Below the pieces are notes generated by a model. That model ran no database searches. It saw only the letters and a program-made list of their open reading frames with translations, and was not told where the DNA came from. A stretch of DNA of 64,000 nt from Ruegeria arenilitoris (lineage in GTDB: Bacteria; Pseudomonadota; Alphaproteobacteria; Rhodobacterales; Rhodobacteraceae), in NCBI RefSeq assembly GCF_013030265.1, contig NZ_WPZQ01000006.1, positions 62,001-126,000 on the forward strand, given 5' to 3'. Made by a program: the position numbers and the translations under genes. Numbering within the stretch: the stretch's first letter is position 1; each line of letters starts with the position of its first letter. Below, one piece after another: positions 1 through 7,526 of the stretch.

Positions 1-2
1 AC

Positions 3-131
3 GACCGATCGATCGCTCTGGCTGAGCGGCTGGGTGCGCACTACGAGCGCAGCTATCAGAATGTGTCACATGGAACCGAACTGGTGTATCGCCACCCCGG
101 CCCCGATCAATTGTCGGAGGTGGGCGCATGA
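3..131 (+). CDS. GNAT N-acetyltransferase, C-terminal fragment (cut by window edge)
   Basis: An open frame runs in from the window edge and stops at the TGA at 129-131. The visible 42 residues begin DRSIALAERLGAHYER, the usual last helix and strand of a GNAT acetyltransferase, where acetyl-CoA binding and the final beta strand lie. The next gene carries almost the same motif (DRSRALAERLGARYER), so the two are probably tandem paralogues. The stop overlaps the next start as ATGA, which suggests translational coupling. Substrate unknown; RimJ/RimL-like protein N-acetylation is possible. Confidence 0.75.
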   Translation, partial: DRSIALAERLGAHYERSYQNVSHGTELVYRHPGPDQLSEVGA

Positions 132-679
132 CAACCTACACCATTCCTTCGATTGAAACGGATCGCCTGATCCTGCGCGCGCCACAGCAGGATGATTTAC
201 CGGGCATGATCAGCTTCTTTGCGACCGAACGCAGCCATATGGTCGGTGGGCCGAAGGACGCACTGGAAAGCTGGAGCTCTTTGACCAACCGGTTGGGACA
301 CTGGGCGCTGAAAGGTTATGGCCTGTGGCATTTGACCGAGAAAGCCAGCGACACCTTCGTTGGTTGGGTTGGAATTATAGATGCGCCCGGCTGGGATGAA
401 CCTGAACTGGGCTGGACGCTGCTGCACGAAGCTGAAGGTAAAGGACTGGCCTTTGAGGCGGTACTGGCAGCGCGCGATCACGTTGCACGCCATCAGGGCC
501 TGAACGGTGTAATCAGCTATATCGCGCACGCCAACGACCGCTCCCGGGCGCTGGCAGAACGTCTTGGTGCCAGATACGAACGCGAAGGCGAATTGCTTGG
601 CAAACGCGCTGAAATCTGGCGCCACCCAAAGATCGACCTCTCCGAACCTGCATTGAGCACCGAAAGGACTAGCCAATGA
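128..679 (+). CDS. GNAT family N-acetyltransferase (RimJ/RimL type)
   Basis: A 183-aa protein with the layout of the RimJ/RimL acetyltransferase group. It opens with IETDRLILRAP, the typical first strand, has a middle strand region with FVGWVGI and PELGWTL, an acetyl-CoA loop around EAEGKGLAFEA (roughly residues 99-109) and a C-terminal NDRSRALAERLGA helix. Proteins of this type transfer acetyl from acetyl-CoA to an amine, often a protein N-terminus or a small metabolite; the substrate cannot be read here. Start and stop overlap both neighbours by 4 nt (ATGA at 128 and 676), so it forms one unit with the partial paralogue upstream and chorismate mutase downstream. Confidence 0.85.
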   Translation: MTTYTIPSIETDRLILRAPQQDDLPGMISFFATERSHMVGGPKDALESWSSLTNRLGHWALKGYGLWHLTEKASDTFVGWVGIIDAPGWDEPELGWTLLHEAEGKGLAFEAVLAARDHVARHQGLNGVISYIAHANDRSRALAERLGARYEREGELLGKRAEIWRHPKIDLSEPALSTERTSQ

Positions 680-972
680 ACAACCCTGTGACGCGTGCGG
701 CTACGCTGCTGAAAGAGCATCGCGAAAGCATCGATCGGCTGGACGCGATCCTCGTCTATACGCTGGCCGAGCGGTTCAAGCACACGCAGGCCGTTGGCAA
801 GCTCAAGGCCGAACACGACCTTCCCCCGTCCGATCCCTCGCGCGAAGCAGCGCAGATCGCACGGTTAGAAGACCTGGCGAAAACGGCGGATCTGGACCCC
901 GACTTTGCCAAGGCTGTCCTGAATTTCATCATTCAGGAAGTCATCCGACACCACAAGAAACACCAGAAATAA
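676..972 (+). CDS. Chorismate mutase, AroQ type (small monofunctional)
   Basis: 98 aa, the size of a monofunctional AroQ-class chorismate mutase, which converts chorismate to prephenate at the branch to phenylalanine and tyrosine. The sequence shows the expected three-helix pattern: [18 protein letters not shown] (helix 1 with the active-site Arg region), a [18 protein letters not shown] linker with the Lys and Arg typical of the active site, and a C-terminal helix [16 protein letters not shown]. The start overlaps the upstream acetyltransferase stop (ATGA). It sits just ahead of rpsP, a neighbourhood common in Rhodobacteraceae. Confidence 0.9.
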   Translation: MNNPVTRAATLLKEHRESIDRLDAILVYTLAERFKHTQAVGKLKAEHDLPPSDPSREAAQIARLEDLAKTADLDPDFAKAVLNFIIQEVIRHHKKHQK

Positions 973-1039
973 CCGGATCTGCTCCGGTCTACTAAAACGA
1001 CACGCCCCCGGCGTGATGCCATTCAAAGGAGATACCACC

Positions 1040-1429
1040 ATGGCAATGAAAATTCGTCTCGCCCGCGGCGGCTCGAAAAAACGTCCCTTCTATCGCATCG
1101 TGGCTGCTGACAGCCGCATGCCTCGCGATGGCCGTTTCATCGAGAAGCTGGGCACCTACAACCCGCTGCTGCCGAAAGACAGCGAAGAGCGCGTAAAAAT
1201 GAACATGGAGCGCATCCAGTATTGGCTGGACCAGGGCGCGCAGCCGACTGACCGTATCGCACGTATGCTGGAAGCTGCAGGCGCACGCGACAAGGCCGAG
1301 CGCAACAACCCGAACAAGGGTACCCCGGGCAAGAAAGCTCAGGAGCGCGCAGAAGAGAAAGCCGCGAAGGCAGCTGAAGCTGCTGAGGCCGCTGCTGCTC
1401 CGGCTGAAGAAGCTGCTGCTGAAGAATAA
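1040..1429 (+). CDS. rpsP: 30S ribosomal protein S16
   Basis: 129 aa starting [20 protein letters not shown], the conserved N-terminus of S16, a small-subunit protein needed for 30S assembly. An in-frame ATG exists further upstream at 1016, but the start at 1040 fits the family N-terminus and follows an AAGGAGA ribosome-binding site at 1026-1032. After about residue 85 the protein carries an alphaproteobacterial tail rich in Ala, Glu and Lys, longer than the E. coli protein and low in complexity. It heads the classical rpsP-rimM-trmD-rplS order, here with bluB and small genes inserted. Confidence 0.97.
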   Translation: MAMKIRLARGGSKKRPFYRIVAADSRMPRDGRFIEKLGTYNPLLPKDSEERVKMNMERIQYWLDQGAQPTDRIARMLEAAGARDKAERNNPNKGTPGKKAQERAEEKAAKAAEAAEAAAAPAEEAAAEE

Positions 1430-1442
1430 GCAAGGCGGGCGC

Positions 1443-2078
1443 GTGCAGGATCAGACATTCACTGACGAATTCCGCACGCAGTTCGAACTGTTGATGCGGC
1501 TCCGGCGCGATGTGCGCCGGTTTCGCACCGACCCTGTGGACGAGGCAGTGCTGATGCGCTGCCTCGACACATTTCGACTGGCCCCTTCGGTTGGGCTGAG
1601 CGAACCTTGGCGCGTCATTCGCGTCGAAAGCGCGGTGGCACGGGCCGCAGCGCTGGAGAATTTCCAAAACGCCAATGAACAGGCCCTTGCAGGCTATTCG
1701 GGTGACAAAGCGCTGAAGTACAGCCGCCTGAAACTGTCCGGCATGCAGGAAGCGCCCGTTCAACTGGCCGTTTTTTCCGACGAGTCGACCAACAAAGGAC
1801 TGGGGTTGGGCGCGGGCACAATGCCCGAGATGCGTCGCTATTCCGTCGTCGCCGCGATCACCTTGTTCTGGCTCGCCTTGCGGGCAGAAGGGTTGGGTCT
1901 GGGGTGGGTCTCGATCCTTGATCCCGAACGAATGAAGCGTGACCTGAACGTGCCTGACGATTGGTCTCTGGTCGGCTATTACTGTGTAGGCTGGCCGGAA
2001 GAAATGTCAGAACGGCCCGAACTTGAACGCGCTGGCTGGGAACAGCGCAGCGCCCGATTGCATCTCGAAACGCGGTAG
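1443..2078 (+). CDS. bluB: 5,6-dimethylbenzimidazole synthase (nitroreductase fold)
   Basis: 211 aa with a GTG start 13 nt after rpsP. BluB breaks down FMNH2 with O2 to form 5,6-dimethylbenzimidazole, the lower ligand of vitamin B12. Seen here are the FMN-binding RRDVRRFRTDPV segment (residues ~22-33), APSVGLSEPWRVI near residue 50, NKGLGLGAGTMPEMRRYSVV in the middle and GLGLGWVSILDP towards the C-terminus, all typical of BluB rather than general nitroreductases. Its position inside a ribosomal-protein operon is usual for Rhodobacterales. No cobalamin riboswitch is visible in the short gap upstream. Confidence 0.9.
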   Translation: MQDQTFTDEFRTQFELLMRLRRDVRRFRTDPVDEAVLMRCLDTFRLAPSVGLSEPWRVIRVESAVARAAALENFQNANEQALAGYSGDKALKYSRLKLSGMQEAPVQLAVFSDESTNKGLGLGAGTMPEMRRYSVVAAITLFWLALRAEGLGLGWVSILDPERMKRDLNVPDDWSLVGYYCVGWPEEMSERPELERAGWEQRSARLHLETR

Positions 2079-2084
2079 AGGCAG

Positions 2085-2234
2085 ATGTTTGGACTGATAC
2101 GACTTCCCATCCTGCTGCTGATCGCATTTATTGTGGGCGTGTTCTTTGAACGCAGCAACCAACGCGAGGCCTGTGCCGAACGTGGTGTTTGGCAGAACGG
2201 ACTATGTGTAGCATCGGAAGCGCCCAATGACTGA
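2085..2234 (+). CDS. 49-aa single-span membrane protein between bluB and rimM
   Basis: A short frame begins at ATG 2085, seven bases after the bluB stop, and ends at TGA 2232-2234, overlapping the rimM start by 8 nt. The first 21 residues are a hydrophobic helix ([15 protein letters not shown]), followed by a short polar tail with cysteines at about residues 30 and 41 ([14 protein letters not shown]). The spacing and overlap argue that it is a real cotranscribed gene. Function unknown; a two-Cys loop outside the membrane is possible. No family name is offered. Confidence 0.65.
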   Translation: MFGLIRLPILLLIAFIVGVFFERSNQREACAERGVWQNGLCVASEAPND

Positions 2235-2730
2235 TTTGATCTGTGTCGGAAGTATTGCCGGCTCTTACGGGGTGCGCGGCGAAGTACGGCTCAAAAGCTA
2301 TTGCGCCGTTCCTGAAGATATCGAAACCTACTCGCCTCTGACCGACGAGAACGGTGCGGAACGGTATCCTCTGGTCCTGACGCGTGCGATCAAGAATGGT
2401 TTCGCCGCCCGTTTGGGGGGAGTTGAGACTAAAGAACAGGCCGATGCTATCAAAGGCCTGCGTCTGTTTGCGCACCGGGATCAGTTACCCTCGCTGCCGG
2501 ATGATGAATTCTATCATACTGACCTCATTGGGTTGGAAGTTTATGATACCGGAGGTGCCCTGTTGGGGCGCGTAAAATCAGTACAGAACCATGGCGCAGC
2601 CGATCTGTTGGAAGTTCACGGGCCTGGCTTGAAGGCCACGGTATTGTTGCCGTTTACGCTTGCAAACGTACCCACAGTTGATCTGGAACGTGGCCGTGTT
2701 GTCGCCGATCCGCCCGATGGTTTGTTTTGA
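2227..2730 (+). CDS. rimM: Ribosome maturation factor RimM
   Basis: 167 aa with the RimM two-domain plan. The N-terminal barrel starts with the hallmark [18 protein letters not shown] (residues ~7-24), and the C-terminal PRC barrel carries [14 protein letters not shown] and [19 protein letters not shown]. RimM binds S19 and helps 30S head assembly. The length matches the family. The stop overlaps the start of the next gene (TGATG), and the gene lies in the usual rpsP-rimM-trmD order. Confidence 0.95.
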   Translation: MTDLICVGSIAGSYGVRGEVRLKSYCAVPEDIETYSPLTDENGAERYPLVLTRAIKNGFAARLGGVETKEQADAIKGLRLFAHRDQLPSLPDDEFYHTDLIGLEVYDTGGALLGRVKSVQNHGAADLLEVHGPGLKATVLLPFTLANVPTVDLERGRVVADPPDGLF

Positions 2731-3545
2731 TGCGGCGGGTTTTCCTGCATTTAGGCCTGCACAAAACCGGCGTCACGGCCGCGCAATCGTTCCTCTTCGA
2801 AAATCGCGAGTTGATCTGGCCTCACTACGCATTGGTCTTGCCATACAAAACCAGAAAAACTGGTCTGGCCGATGCCGCAACCCGGCATTCTCTGTATGGT
2901 ACTGCACGCACCTTGGCCGATTTCGGCGATCAGATGCGCGACTTCCTTGAGGCCACAAACTTTGGCACCAAGCGCGGTCTTATTCTAAGCGAAGAAAACT
3001 TCTCGGGCCTGCGCCCCAGCCGCAACGTCGCGGTTGGCTATGAAGCCGCACCCGATCTTGCCGCCTGCCTGGTTGACACAATTCGTAATCGGTTCGCAGG
3101 CGAAGAACTCGATATTACTATCTATCTGTCCCTGAGGCAGCGCGGCAGCTGGCTTTACAGCCTCTGGGCACACGATCTGCAACGCTTGCGCCTGGTTCAG
3201 GACTTCGAAACCTACCGATCGCATCTTGACACGCTGCCTTCACTTCGGACCGCTGCTGAAGCCATTCAGGAGCGGTTGCCATCGATCGATGTTCAAACCC
3301 AATGGCTTGAAGAAATGGTTGACAGAGAGTACGGCCCCGGCAGCCCGTTCGCGGAATTTCTGGGCCTGCGTCTCAGTAAGGCGTCCCAACTGATTGGCCC
3401 AACCCGCGCCAATCCGCGTCTGCCTGAAAACACCCTTGCCCAGATGTTACAACTAAATCGTTCCGGACTGGACGATACGGAGCTTGTCAGACAGAAAGCA
3501 GGTCTCATCCAATCCGCTCAAAATAGCCTGACTGCCACGACATGA
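2730..3545 (+). CDS. Sulfotransferase-like protein
   Basis: 271 aa starting [19 protein letters not shown]. The HLGLHKTG loop is the 5' phosphosulfate-binding (P-loop-like) motif of the PAPS-dependent sulfotransferases common in Rhodobacteraceae; many members read HKTGTT, so the Val here is a small deviation. A second motif region, ITIYLSLRQRGSWLYSLWAH (residues ~130-150), fits the 3' phosphate-binding Arg/Ser segment. The acceptor is unknown. ATG 2730 is preferred over TTG 2727 because it overlaps the rimM stop as TGATG. The 3' end overlaps trmD by 4 nt. Location inside the trmD operon is odd for such an enzyme. Confidence 0.65.
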   Translation: MRRVFLHLGLHKTGVTAAQSFLFENRELIWPHYALVLPYKTRKTGLADAATRHSLYGTARTLADFGDQMRDFLEATNFGTKRGLILSEENFSGLRPSRNVAVGYEAAPDLAACLVDTIRNRFAGEELDITIYLSLRQRGSWLYSLWAHDLQRLRLVQDFETYRSHLDTLPSLRTAAEAIQERLPSIDVQTQWLEEMVDREYGPGSPFAEFLGLRLSKASQLIGPTRANPRLPENTLAQMLQLNRSGLDDTELVRQKAGLIQSAQNSLTATT

Positions 3546-4351
3546 CTGACAAACCCAGCAAATCCCATGGCCGCAAGGCTATCCGGCCGACCCTGAAACC
3601 GCGCGAGCTGATGACACCAACGCCGGATCTTCATGGTGTATGGAAGGCAAAGATAATTACGCTGTTTCCGTCGGCGTTTCCGGGCGTGCTCGGCGAAAGC
3701 CTGACGGGCAAAGCGCTGCAGGAAGGACTGTGGCAGCTGGAAACCACTGATCTGAGACAGTTTGGTGTCGGCAAGCACCGCAACGTGGATGACACGCCTG
3801 CAGGCGGTGGTGCGGGTATGGTTTTGCGTGCCGATGTTCTTGGCGAAGCAATCGAGCACACGATGGCAGGTATCCGAGGCAACTGGCCCCTGATCTATCT
3901 CAGCCCGCGCGGTCGCCGAATGGATCAGCGCATGATGCAAAATCTGGCGCGGTGTGATGGTATGACACTGTTGTGTGGGCGGTTTGAAGGCGTCGATGAA
4001 CGAGTATTGGAACACTACGGCGTTCAAGAAGTATCGCTGGGCGATTTTGTCATGACCGGCGGTGAGATTGCGGCGCAGGCGCTGATCGATGCTACCGTTA
4101 GATTGATCCCCGGAGTTCTTGGAAATCAGGCTTCGACCGAAGAAGAGAGCTTTTCATCGGGGCTGCTGGAGCATCCTCAATATACGCGTCCTGCGGAATG
4201 GAAAGGCCGACCGATTCCCGAGGTGCTGATGTCGGGCCATCACGGCCGCATCGCTGAGTGGCGCCATAAAATGGCAGAAAACATCACGCGTGAAAGACGG
4301 CCCGACGTGTGGGATAGCTACCTGAAATCACACGACGAAAACTCTGATTGA
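3542..4351 (+). CDS. trmD: tRNA (guanine-37-N1)-methyltransferase TrmD
   Basis: 269 aa. TrmD methylates G37 of tRNAs reading CNN and CGG codons, preventing frameshifts. The SPOUT trefoil-knot motifs are clear: ITLFPSAFPGVLGESLTGKA, VDDTPAGGGAGMVLRADV, IYLSPRGRRMDQ, LCGRFEGVDERV and SLGDFVMTGGEIAA. About 35 extra residues precede the usual N-terminus (VWKAKIITLFP), basic and low in complexity; the true start may be the upstream ATG because it overlaps the previous stop (ATGA). The C-terminal DNA/tRNA-binding domain ends with a charged tail. Confidence 0.95.
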   Translation: MTDKPSKSHGRKAIRPTLKPRELMTPTPDLHGVWKAKIITLFPSAFPGVLGESLTGKALQEGLWQLETTDLRQFGVGKHRNVDDTPAGGGAGMVLRADVLGEAIEHTMAGIRGNWPLIYLSPRGRRMDQRMMQNLARCDGMTLLCGRFEGVDERVLEHYGVQEVSLGDFVMTGGEIAAQALIDATVRLIPGVLGNQASTEEESFSSGLLEHPQYTRPAEWKGRPIPEVLMSGHHGRIAEWRHKMAENITRERRPDVWDSYLKSHDENSD

Positions 4352-4486
4352 TATCCCGACTGTGGCGCACAGGACGCAGGGTTGAGTTTTGACAAATTGC
4401 GATTTGCGGTTGTTTTAGTCTCAATATACTCACGCATAAAGATGCTGAAAAAAGCAATTGCAGAATAAATCGATTCGGGCTGCTTA

Positions 4487-4903
4487 ATGAAAAAGTTACT
4501 AGTTCTTTCGCTGCTGGCTGCTTCGGCCTGCACCACAAAACCACTTGAGCGTTATATCCCTACGCAGGATGGCCATAACCTGCACTCAACGCGCTCTGCT
4601 ATGGAATCCTGTATTGGTGAGACGTCGGAAGGTGGAAATGCCGCCGTGGTCGGGGGCTACATGACCAGCATTCTCATAGCTGGCGTAGTGATAGGCCCCC
4701 TAGTGACGATCCCGGCTGAGGATAGTCTTCGAGCGCAGGGAGAAATCGATCAGGTACATCGTTGTCTGGCCGAGCGTGGTTTCAAGCGCCGCGAACTGGC
4801 CGATGGTGAAGTGTTCTGGCTAAACAATTCCTTTGGCGACGAGCGCGAACGCCGACTGGGCCATCTGATTGGTGGTGGCACCATCGAGACCTACGGCAAC
4901 TAA
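4487..4903 (+). CDS. Putative lipoprotein of unknown function
   Basis: 138 aa beginning MKKLLVLSLLAASACTTK, a lipoprotein signal with the lipid-modified Cys at residue 15. The mature part has one glycine-rich hydrophobic stretch (GGYMTSILIAGVVIGPLV, residues ~56-73) and a C-terminal part with GFKRRELADGEVFWLNN. Two further cysteines (in ESCIGE and HRCLAE) could form a disulfide. I do not recognise the family. It lies alone between trmD and the antiparallel lysozyme gene, with a 135-nt upstream gap large enough for its own promoter. Confidence 0.6.
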   Translation: MKKLLVLSLLAASACTTKPLERYIPTQDGHNLHSTRSAMESCIGETSEGGNAAVVGGYMTSILIAGVVIGPLVTIPAEDSLRAQGEIDQVHRCLAERGFKRRELADGEVFWLNNSFGDERERRLGHLIGGGTIETYGN

Positions 4904-4908
4904 CTGCA

Positions 4909-5715
4909 TCAGTAGTAGTTGCCGGCCTTCCAAAGGGCCCATATCTCCGGCGTGCCGTTGAAGGTATTGATATCCACCTTGCCCTGCACGCCGGGCACGA
5001 GCCCGGTCCCGGTATACTGCCAGAAACGCCAGATCGCATTCGGGTAAACCTGTCGCGGATGCCCGGCCACCGATCGGAGCCAGAAGTCGGTTTTTGGCAG
5101 GCGCCCGATATCGGTGTCCTCGTAGAAATCCACGGTGGTGTAAACAATGGGTCTGCGGCCGTAGTGCCGTTCCAGAATGTTCAGGAATTTCTGCGCCTCG
5201 GAGCGGATGGTTTTGCCATCAGGGCGCAAAGTACAGGTTTTGGAATGTGGGGTCCATTCCATATCAAGCACATGCGGCAGGTCCGCGCCCTTGGGTACGT
5301 TTTCAATAAACCAACGGGCCTGCTCTGCAGCTGGGCGGCAGAAATAATAGTAGTGATATGCGCCCCAAGGGACATTCGCGGCCTGTGCACCCTTGCGATG
5401 ATCCTCAAACAAAGGATCCGCAAAATCACCACCTTCAGTCGCTTTCAAAAACGCGAAACTGACACCCGACGCTTTTGCGGTATGCCAGTCGATCGGACCC
5501 TGCCAGCGCGAAACATCGAGGCCGTGGATAGGGTAGTGTCCGGGATGGCGGCCCTCCCACTCATGAGGATCAGCATCACCGAATTTGGGATAGATTACAG
5601 CGGGCGCTGTGGCATCGGCAGTCGGTGTAGGCTCTATGGCCTGAGGCTGCGGACCACGCCGGCCGCATGACATAAGCACAGCACCCATGAGTGCCAGCAA
5701 GATCGCAATGCGCAT
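4909..5715 (-). CDS. GH25 lysozyme (muramidase), predicted lipoprotein
   Basis: 268 aa from ATG 5715; a GTG one codon earlier is less likely. The N-terminus ends in LMSC, a lipobox, so the enzyme is probably anchored in the membrane. The GH25 fold is shown by GLDVSRWQGPIDW (catalytic Asp region), FAFLKATEGGDF, AYHYYYFCRP, LDMEW and FWQYTGTG. GH25 enzymes cut the MurNAc-GlcNAc bond of peptidoglycan. The gene is convergent with the lipoprotein gene, separated by only 5 nt, and interrupts the trmD-rplS order on the opposite strand. Confidence 0.9.
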   Translation of the reverse strand: MRIAILLALMGAVLMSCGRRGPQPQAIEPTPTADATAPAVIYPKFGDADPHEWEGRHPGHYPIHGLDVSRWQGPIDWHTAKASGVSFAFLKATEGGDFADPLFEDHRKGAQAANVPWGAYHYYYFCRPAAEQARWFIENVPKGADLPHVLDMEWTPHSKTCTLRPDGKTIRSEAQKFLNILERHYGRRPIVYTTVDFYEDTDIGRLPKTDFWLRSVAGHPRQVYPNAIWRFWQYTGTGLVPGVQGKVDINTFNGTPEIWALWKAGNYY

Positions 5716-6107
5716 CACTGTTCCTGTCTCAAATTTCTGCTCGTATTATTGACCACAGAATGCCAAATCCACGCATCAAGGCAACGGTGCATTTGTGCGG
5801 GCGGCGAAAACCCACCGCCAAAAGAGTCAGCTATCTTGGGAAAACATGCCTCAAAGGGCTTGATCACCGACCCCAAAGCCCGTAAAGCAGCGCAATCCGG
5901 TGTCGCGACATGCGACTCCGGTGTTTTGGTTTGCATCATGTCGTGACGCCCGGCTTTCTTCGGCCACGGCGCGGCAAGACGAACCAGACATAAGGAACAT
6001 TCGATCTGATCTCTGGCGGGCTGTACGCAGGACCCGGTGAAGACCAAGAGCTCTCAGGCCGTGCCCAAACTTCGTGGACCAACCACGAGCAGATAGGAGA
6101 AACTGCG
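5716..6107 (+). other. 392-nt gene-free region upstream of rplS
   Basis: No convincing gene is seen; frames on either strand lack plausible starts and protein-like composition. The right half is the 5' leader of rplS and holds a hairpin just before the ribosome-binding site (separate entry). The left half is the divergent upstream region of the GH25 gene. Confidence 0.5.
6072..6088 (+). promoter_or_regulatory. Hairpin in the rplS leader next to the ribosome-binding site
   Basis: TCGTGG at 6072-6077 pairs perfectly with CCACGA at 6083-6088 around a 5-nt ACCAA loop. It ends about 6 nt before the TAGGAGA ribosome-binding site of rplS. Ribosomal protein operons are often autoregulated through such leader structures, but no named leader family was recognised here, so an L19 regulatory role is inference. 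Confidence 0.35.
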
Positions 6108-6491
6108 ATGGACCTGATCGCACAGCTTGAGGCGGAACAGATTGCCGCCCTGGGGAAAGACATCCCCGATTTCAAAGCCGGTGACACCATCCGTGTCGGC
6201 TTTAAAGTGACCGAAGGGTCGCGCACCCGTGTGCAGAACTACGAAGGTGTCTGCATTGCGCGCAAAAACGGCGACGGCATCGCCGGTTCGTTCACCGTTC
6301 GCAAGATTTCGTTTGGCGAAGGCGTGGAGCGTGTGTTCCCGCTGCATTCGACCAACATCGACAGCATCACGGTTGTCCGCCGTGGCCGCGTTCGTCGCGC
6401 CAAACTGTACTATCTGCGCTCGCGCCGTGGTAAGTCCGCGCGTATCGCAGAAGTCACCAACTACAAGCCCAAGGCTGGCGCCGAGGCGTAA
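6108..6491 (+). CDS. rplS: 50S ribosomal protein L19
   Basis: 127 aa starting [20 protein letters not shown], with the L19 core [40 protein letters not shown] and [16 protein letters not shown]19 lies at the 30S-50S interface. TAGGAGA 8 nt upstream sets the start. It is followed after 11 nt by rpmE, so the two are cotranscribed and end at the terminator near 6760. Confidence 0.97.
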   Translation: MDLIAQLEAEQIAALGKDIPDFKAGDTIRVGFKVTEGSRTRVQNYEGVCIARKNGDGIAGSFTVRKISFGEGVERVFPLHSTNIDSITVVRRGRVRRAKLYYLRSRRGKSARIAEVTNYKPKAGAEA

Positions 6492-6502
6492 GGAGCGGAA
6501 AG

Positions 6503-6724
6503 ATGAAAAAAGACATCCATCCCGATTATCACTTCATCAACGTCAAAATGACCGATGGCTCCGTAGTACAGATGAAATCCACCTGGGGCGCCGAAGGCGA
6601 TCAGCTGGCTCTGGAAATCGACCCCTCCTCGCACCCTGCGTGGACCGGTGGTTCGTCGCGCCTGATGGACGCCGGCGGTCGAGTGTCGAAGTTCAAGAAG
6701 AAATACGAAGGTCTGGGCTTCTAA
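6503..6724 (+). CDS. rpmE: 50S ribosomal protein L31
   Basis: 73 aa starting [20 protein letters not shown], an L31 start. The zinc-binding cysteine set of C+ L31 proteins is absent, as in many alphaproteobacteria, and the C-terminal half reads SHPAWTGG and [15 protein letters not shown], as expected of the family. The preceding AGGAGCGG is the ribosome-binding site. Last gene of the rplS unit. Confidence 0.95.
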   Translation: MKKDIHPDYHFINVKMTDGSVVQMKSTWGAEGDQLALEIDPSSHPAWTGGSSRLMDAGGRVSKFKKKYEGLGF

Positions 6725-6746
6725 ACCCCAACCTGATTGTTCTCAG

Positions 6747-6777
6747 AAAAGGCCGTCCCGAAAGGACGGCCTTTTTT
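6747..6777 (+). terminator. Rho-independent terminator after rpmE
   Basis: AAAAGGCCGTCC pairs with GGACGGCCTTTT around a CGAAA loop and runs into six T residues. It closes the rplS-rpmE transcript. Confidence 0.9.
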
Positions 6778-6824
6778 GTGAAAACCAACATCATGCGGTG
6801 GTGATCAAGTCCGTGGGCTAGGTG

Positions 6825-7526
6825 TCACAAATTCCCAGCACGATTTGGCGTATAAATCAGCAGCCTGTGATGCAACCTCTGCATCTGCAGGGTGAAAGGT
6901 TTGGACACGCCGTGATCTGCCATGACACCGACCAGCCACTCATACCTCTGCGGCTCGGGCACTGCCAAATTACATCCTTCGCGGATGCGACATACCGGAG
7001 GGAAAGTGGTTCGGATGTTTGTTCTGGCCCAAACTGGCTTTCGGTCACAGAAAACCTCCAGATACCCAAAGTCATCGTTGCGCAGCCGGATTCGCATCTC
7101 GACCCTGTGCCATGCACCCAGGTCTTTCGCGGCAATACACGTGCGCCCAAACACGGTTACGCCTCGTTTCGCATCAAGCTGCACTGAAGTGATCTTGGTT
7201 GAAGGACTCCCGACCCGATAAAGTTGCGATACGTCGACGACCTCCGAAGGCAACATGTTGCCCACAACCCGCACGTCAAAACCGAAGAGTCTGATCTGAC
7301 CAGTCCGCCAATCCTCGCCAGCTCTTAGAGCCGACTGCCTCTCGCCTCGCTTCAGGCGAAACGTAATAACCGGATCAGAGATGACGGGCGATTGATCGGA
7401 TTCTGGATGTATCGCCTCCGGAGTTTTCACCCAATCATAGAGCTCGCTCTGAATTGGATAAACAGGTCCGCTGTCGCCGCACGCGGCGAATAGAAAGGTC
7501 ATCGCCAAAAGCAGACGCCCCCTCAT
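6825..7526 (-). CDS. Lipoprotein, possible lectin/polysaccharide-lyase-like fold
   Basis: 233 aa from ATG 7526, whose overlap with the desaturase stop (ATGA) fixes the start; the longer frame upstream is a shadow. MRGRLLLAMTFLFAACGDSG is a lipoprotein signal with Cys at residue 16. The mature part alternates strand-like segments (DPVITFRLKRGE, WHRVEMRIRLRNDDFGYLEV, RYEWLVGVMADHG) reminiscent of the jelly-roll of heparin-lyase I-like and concanavalin-type proteins, but I cannot confirm this. Several Cys (RTCIAA, EVFCDR, PVCRIREGC) suggest disulfides in the periplasm. Coupled translation with the desaturase implies a shared role in the envelope. Confidence 0.55.
   Translation of the reverse strand: MRGRLLLAMTFLFAACGDSGPVYPIQSELYDWVKTPEAIHPESDQSPVISDPVITFRLKRGERQSALRAGEDWRTGQIRLFGFDVRVVGNMLPSEVVDVSQLYRVGSPSTKITSVQLDAKRGVTVFGRTCIAAKDLGAWHRVEMRIRLRNDDFGYLEVFCDRKPVWARTNIRTTFPPVCRIREGCNLAVPEPQRYEWLVGVMADHGVSKPFTLQMQRLHHRLLIYTPNRAGNL

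Noticed and set aside
4389..4430. TTGACA and TATACT as a promoter before the lipoprotein gene
   Set aside because: The two boxes are 30 nt apart, far outside normal spacing, so they are not listed as one promoter.
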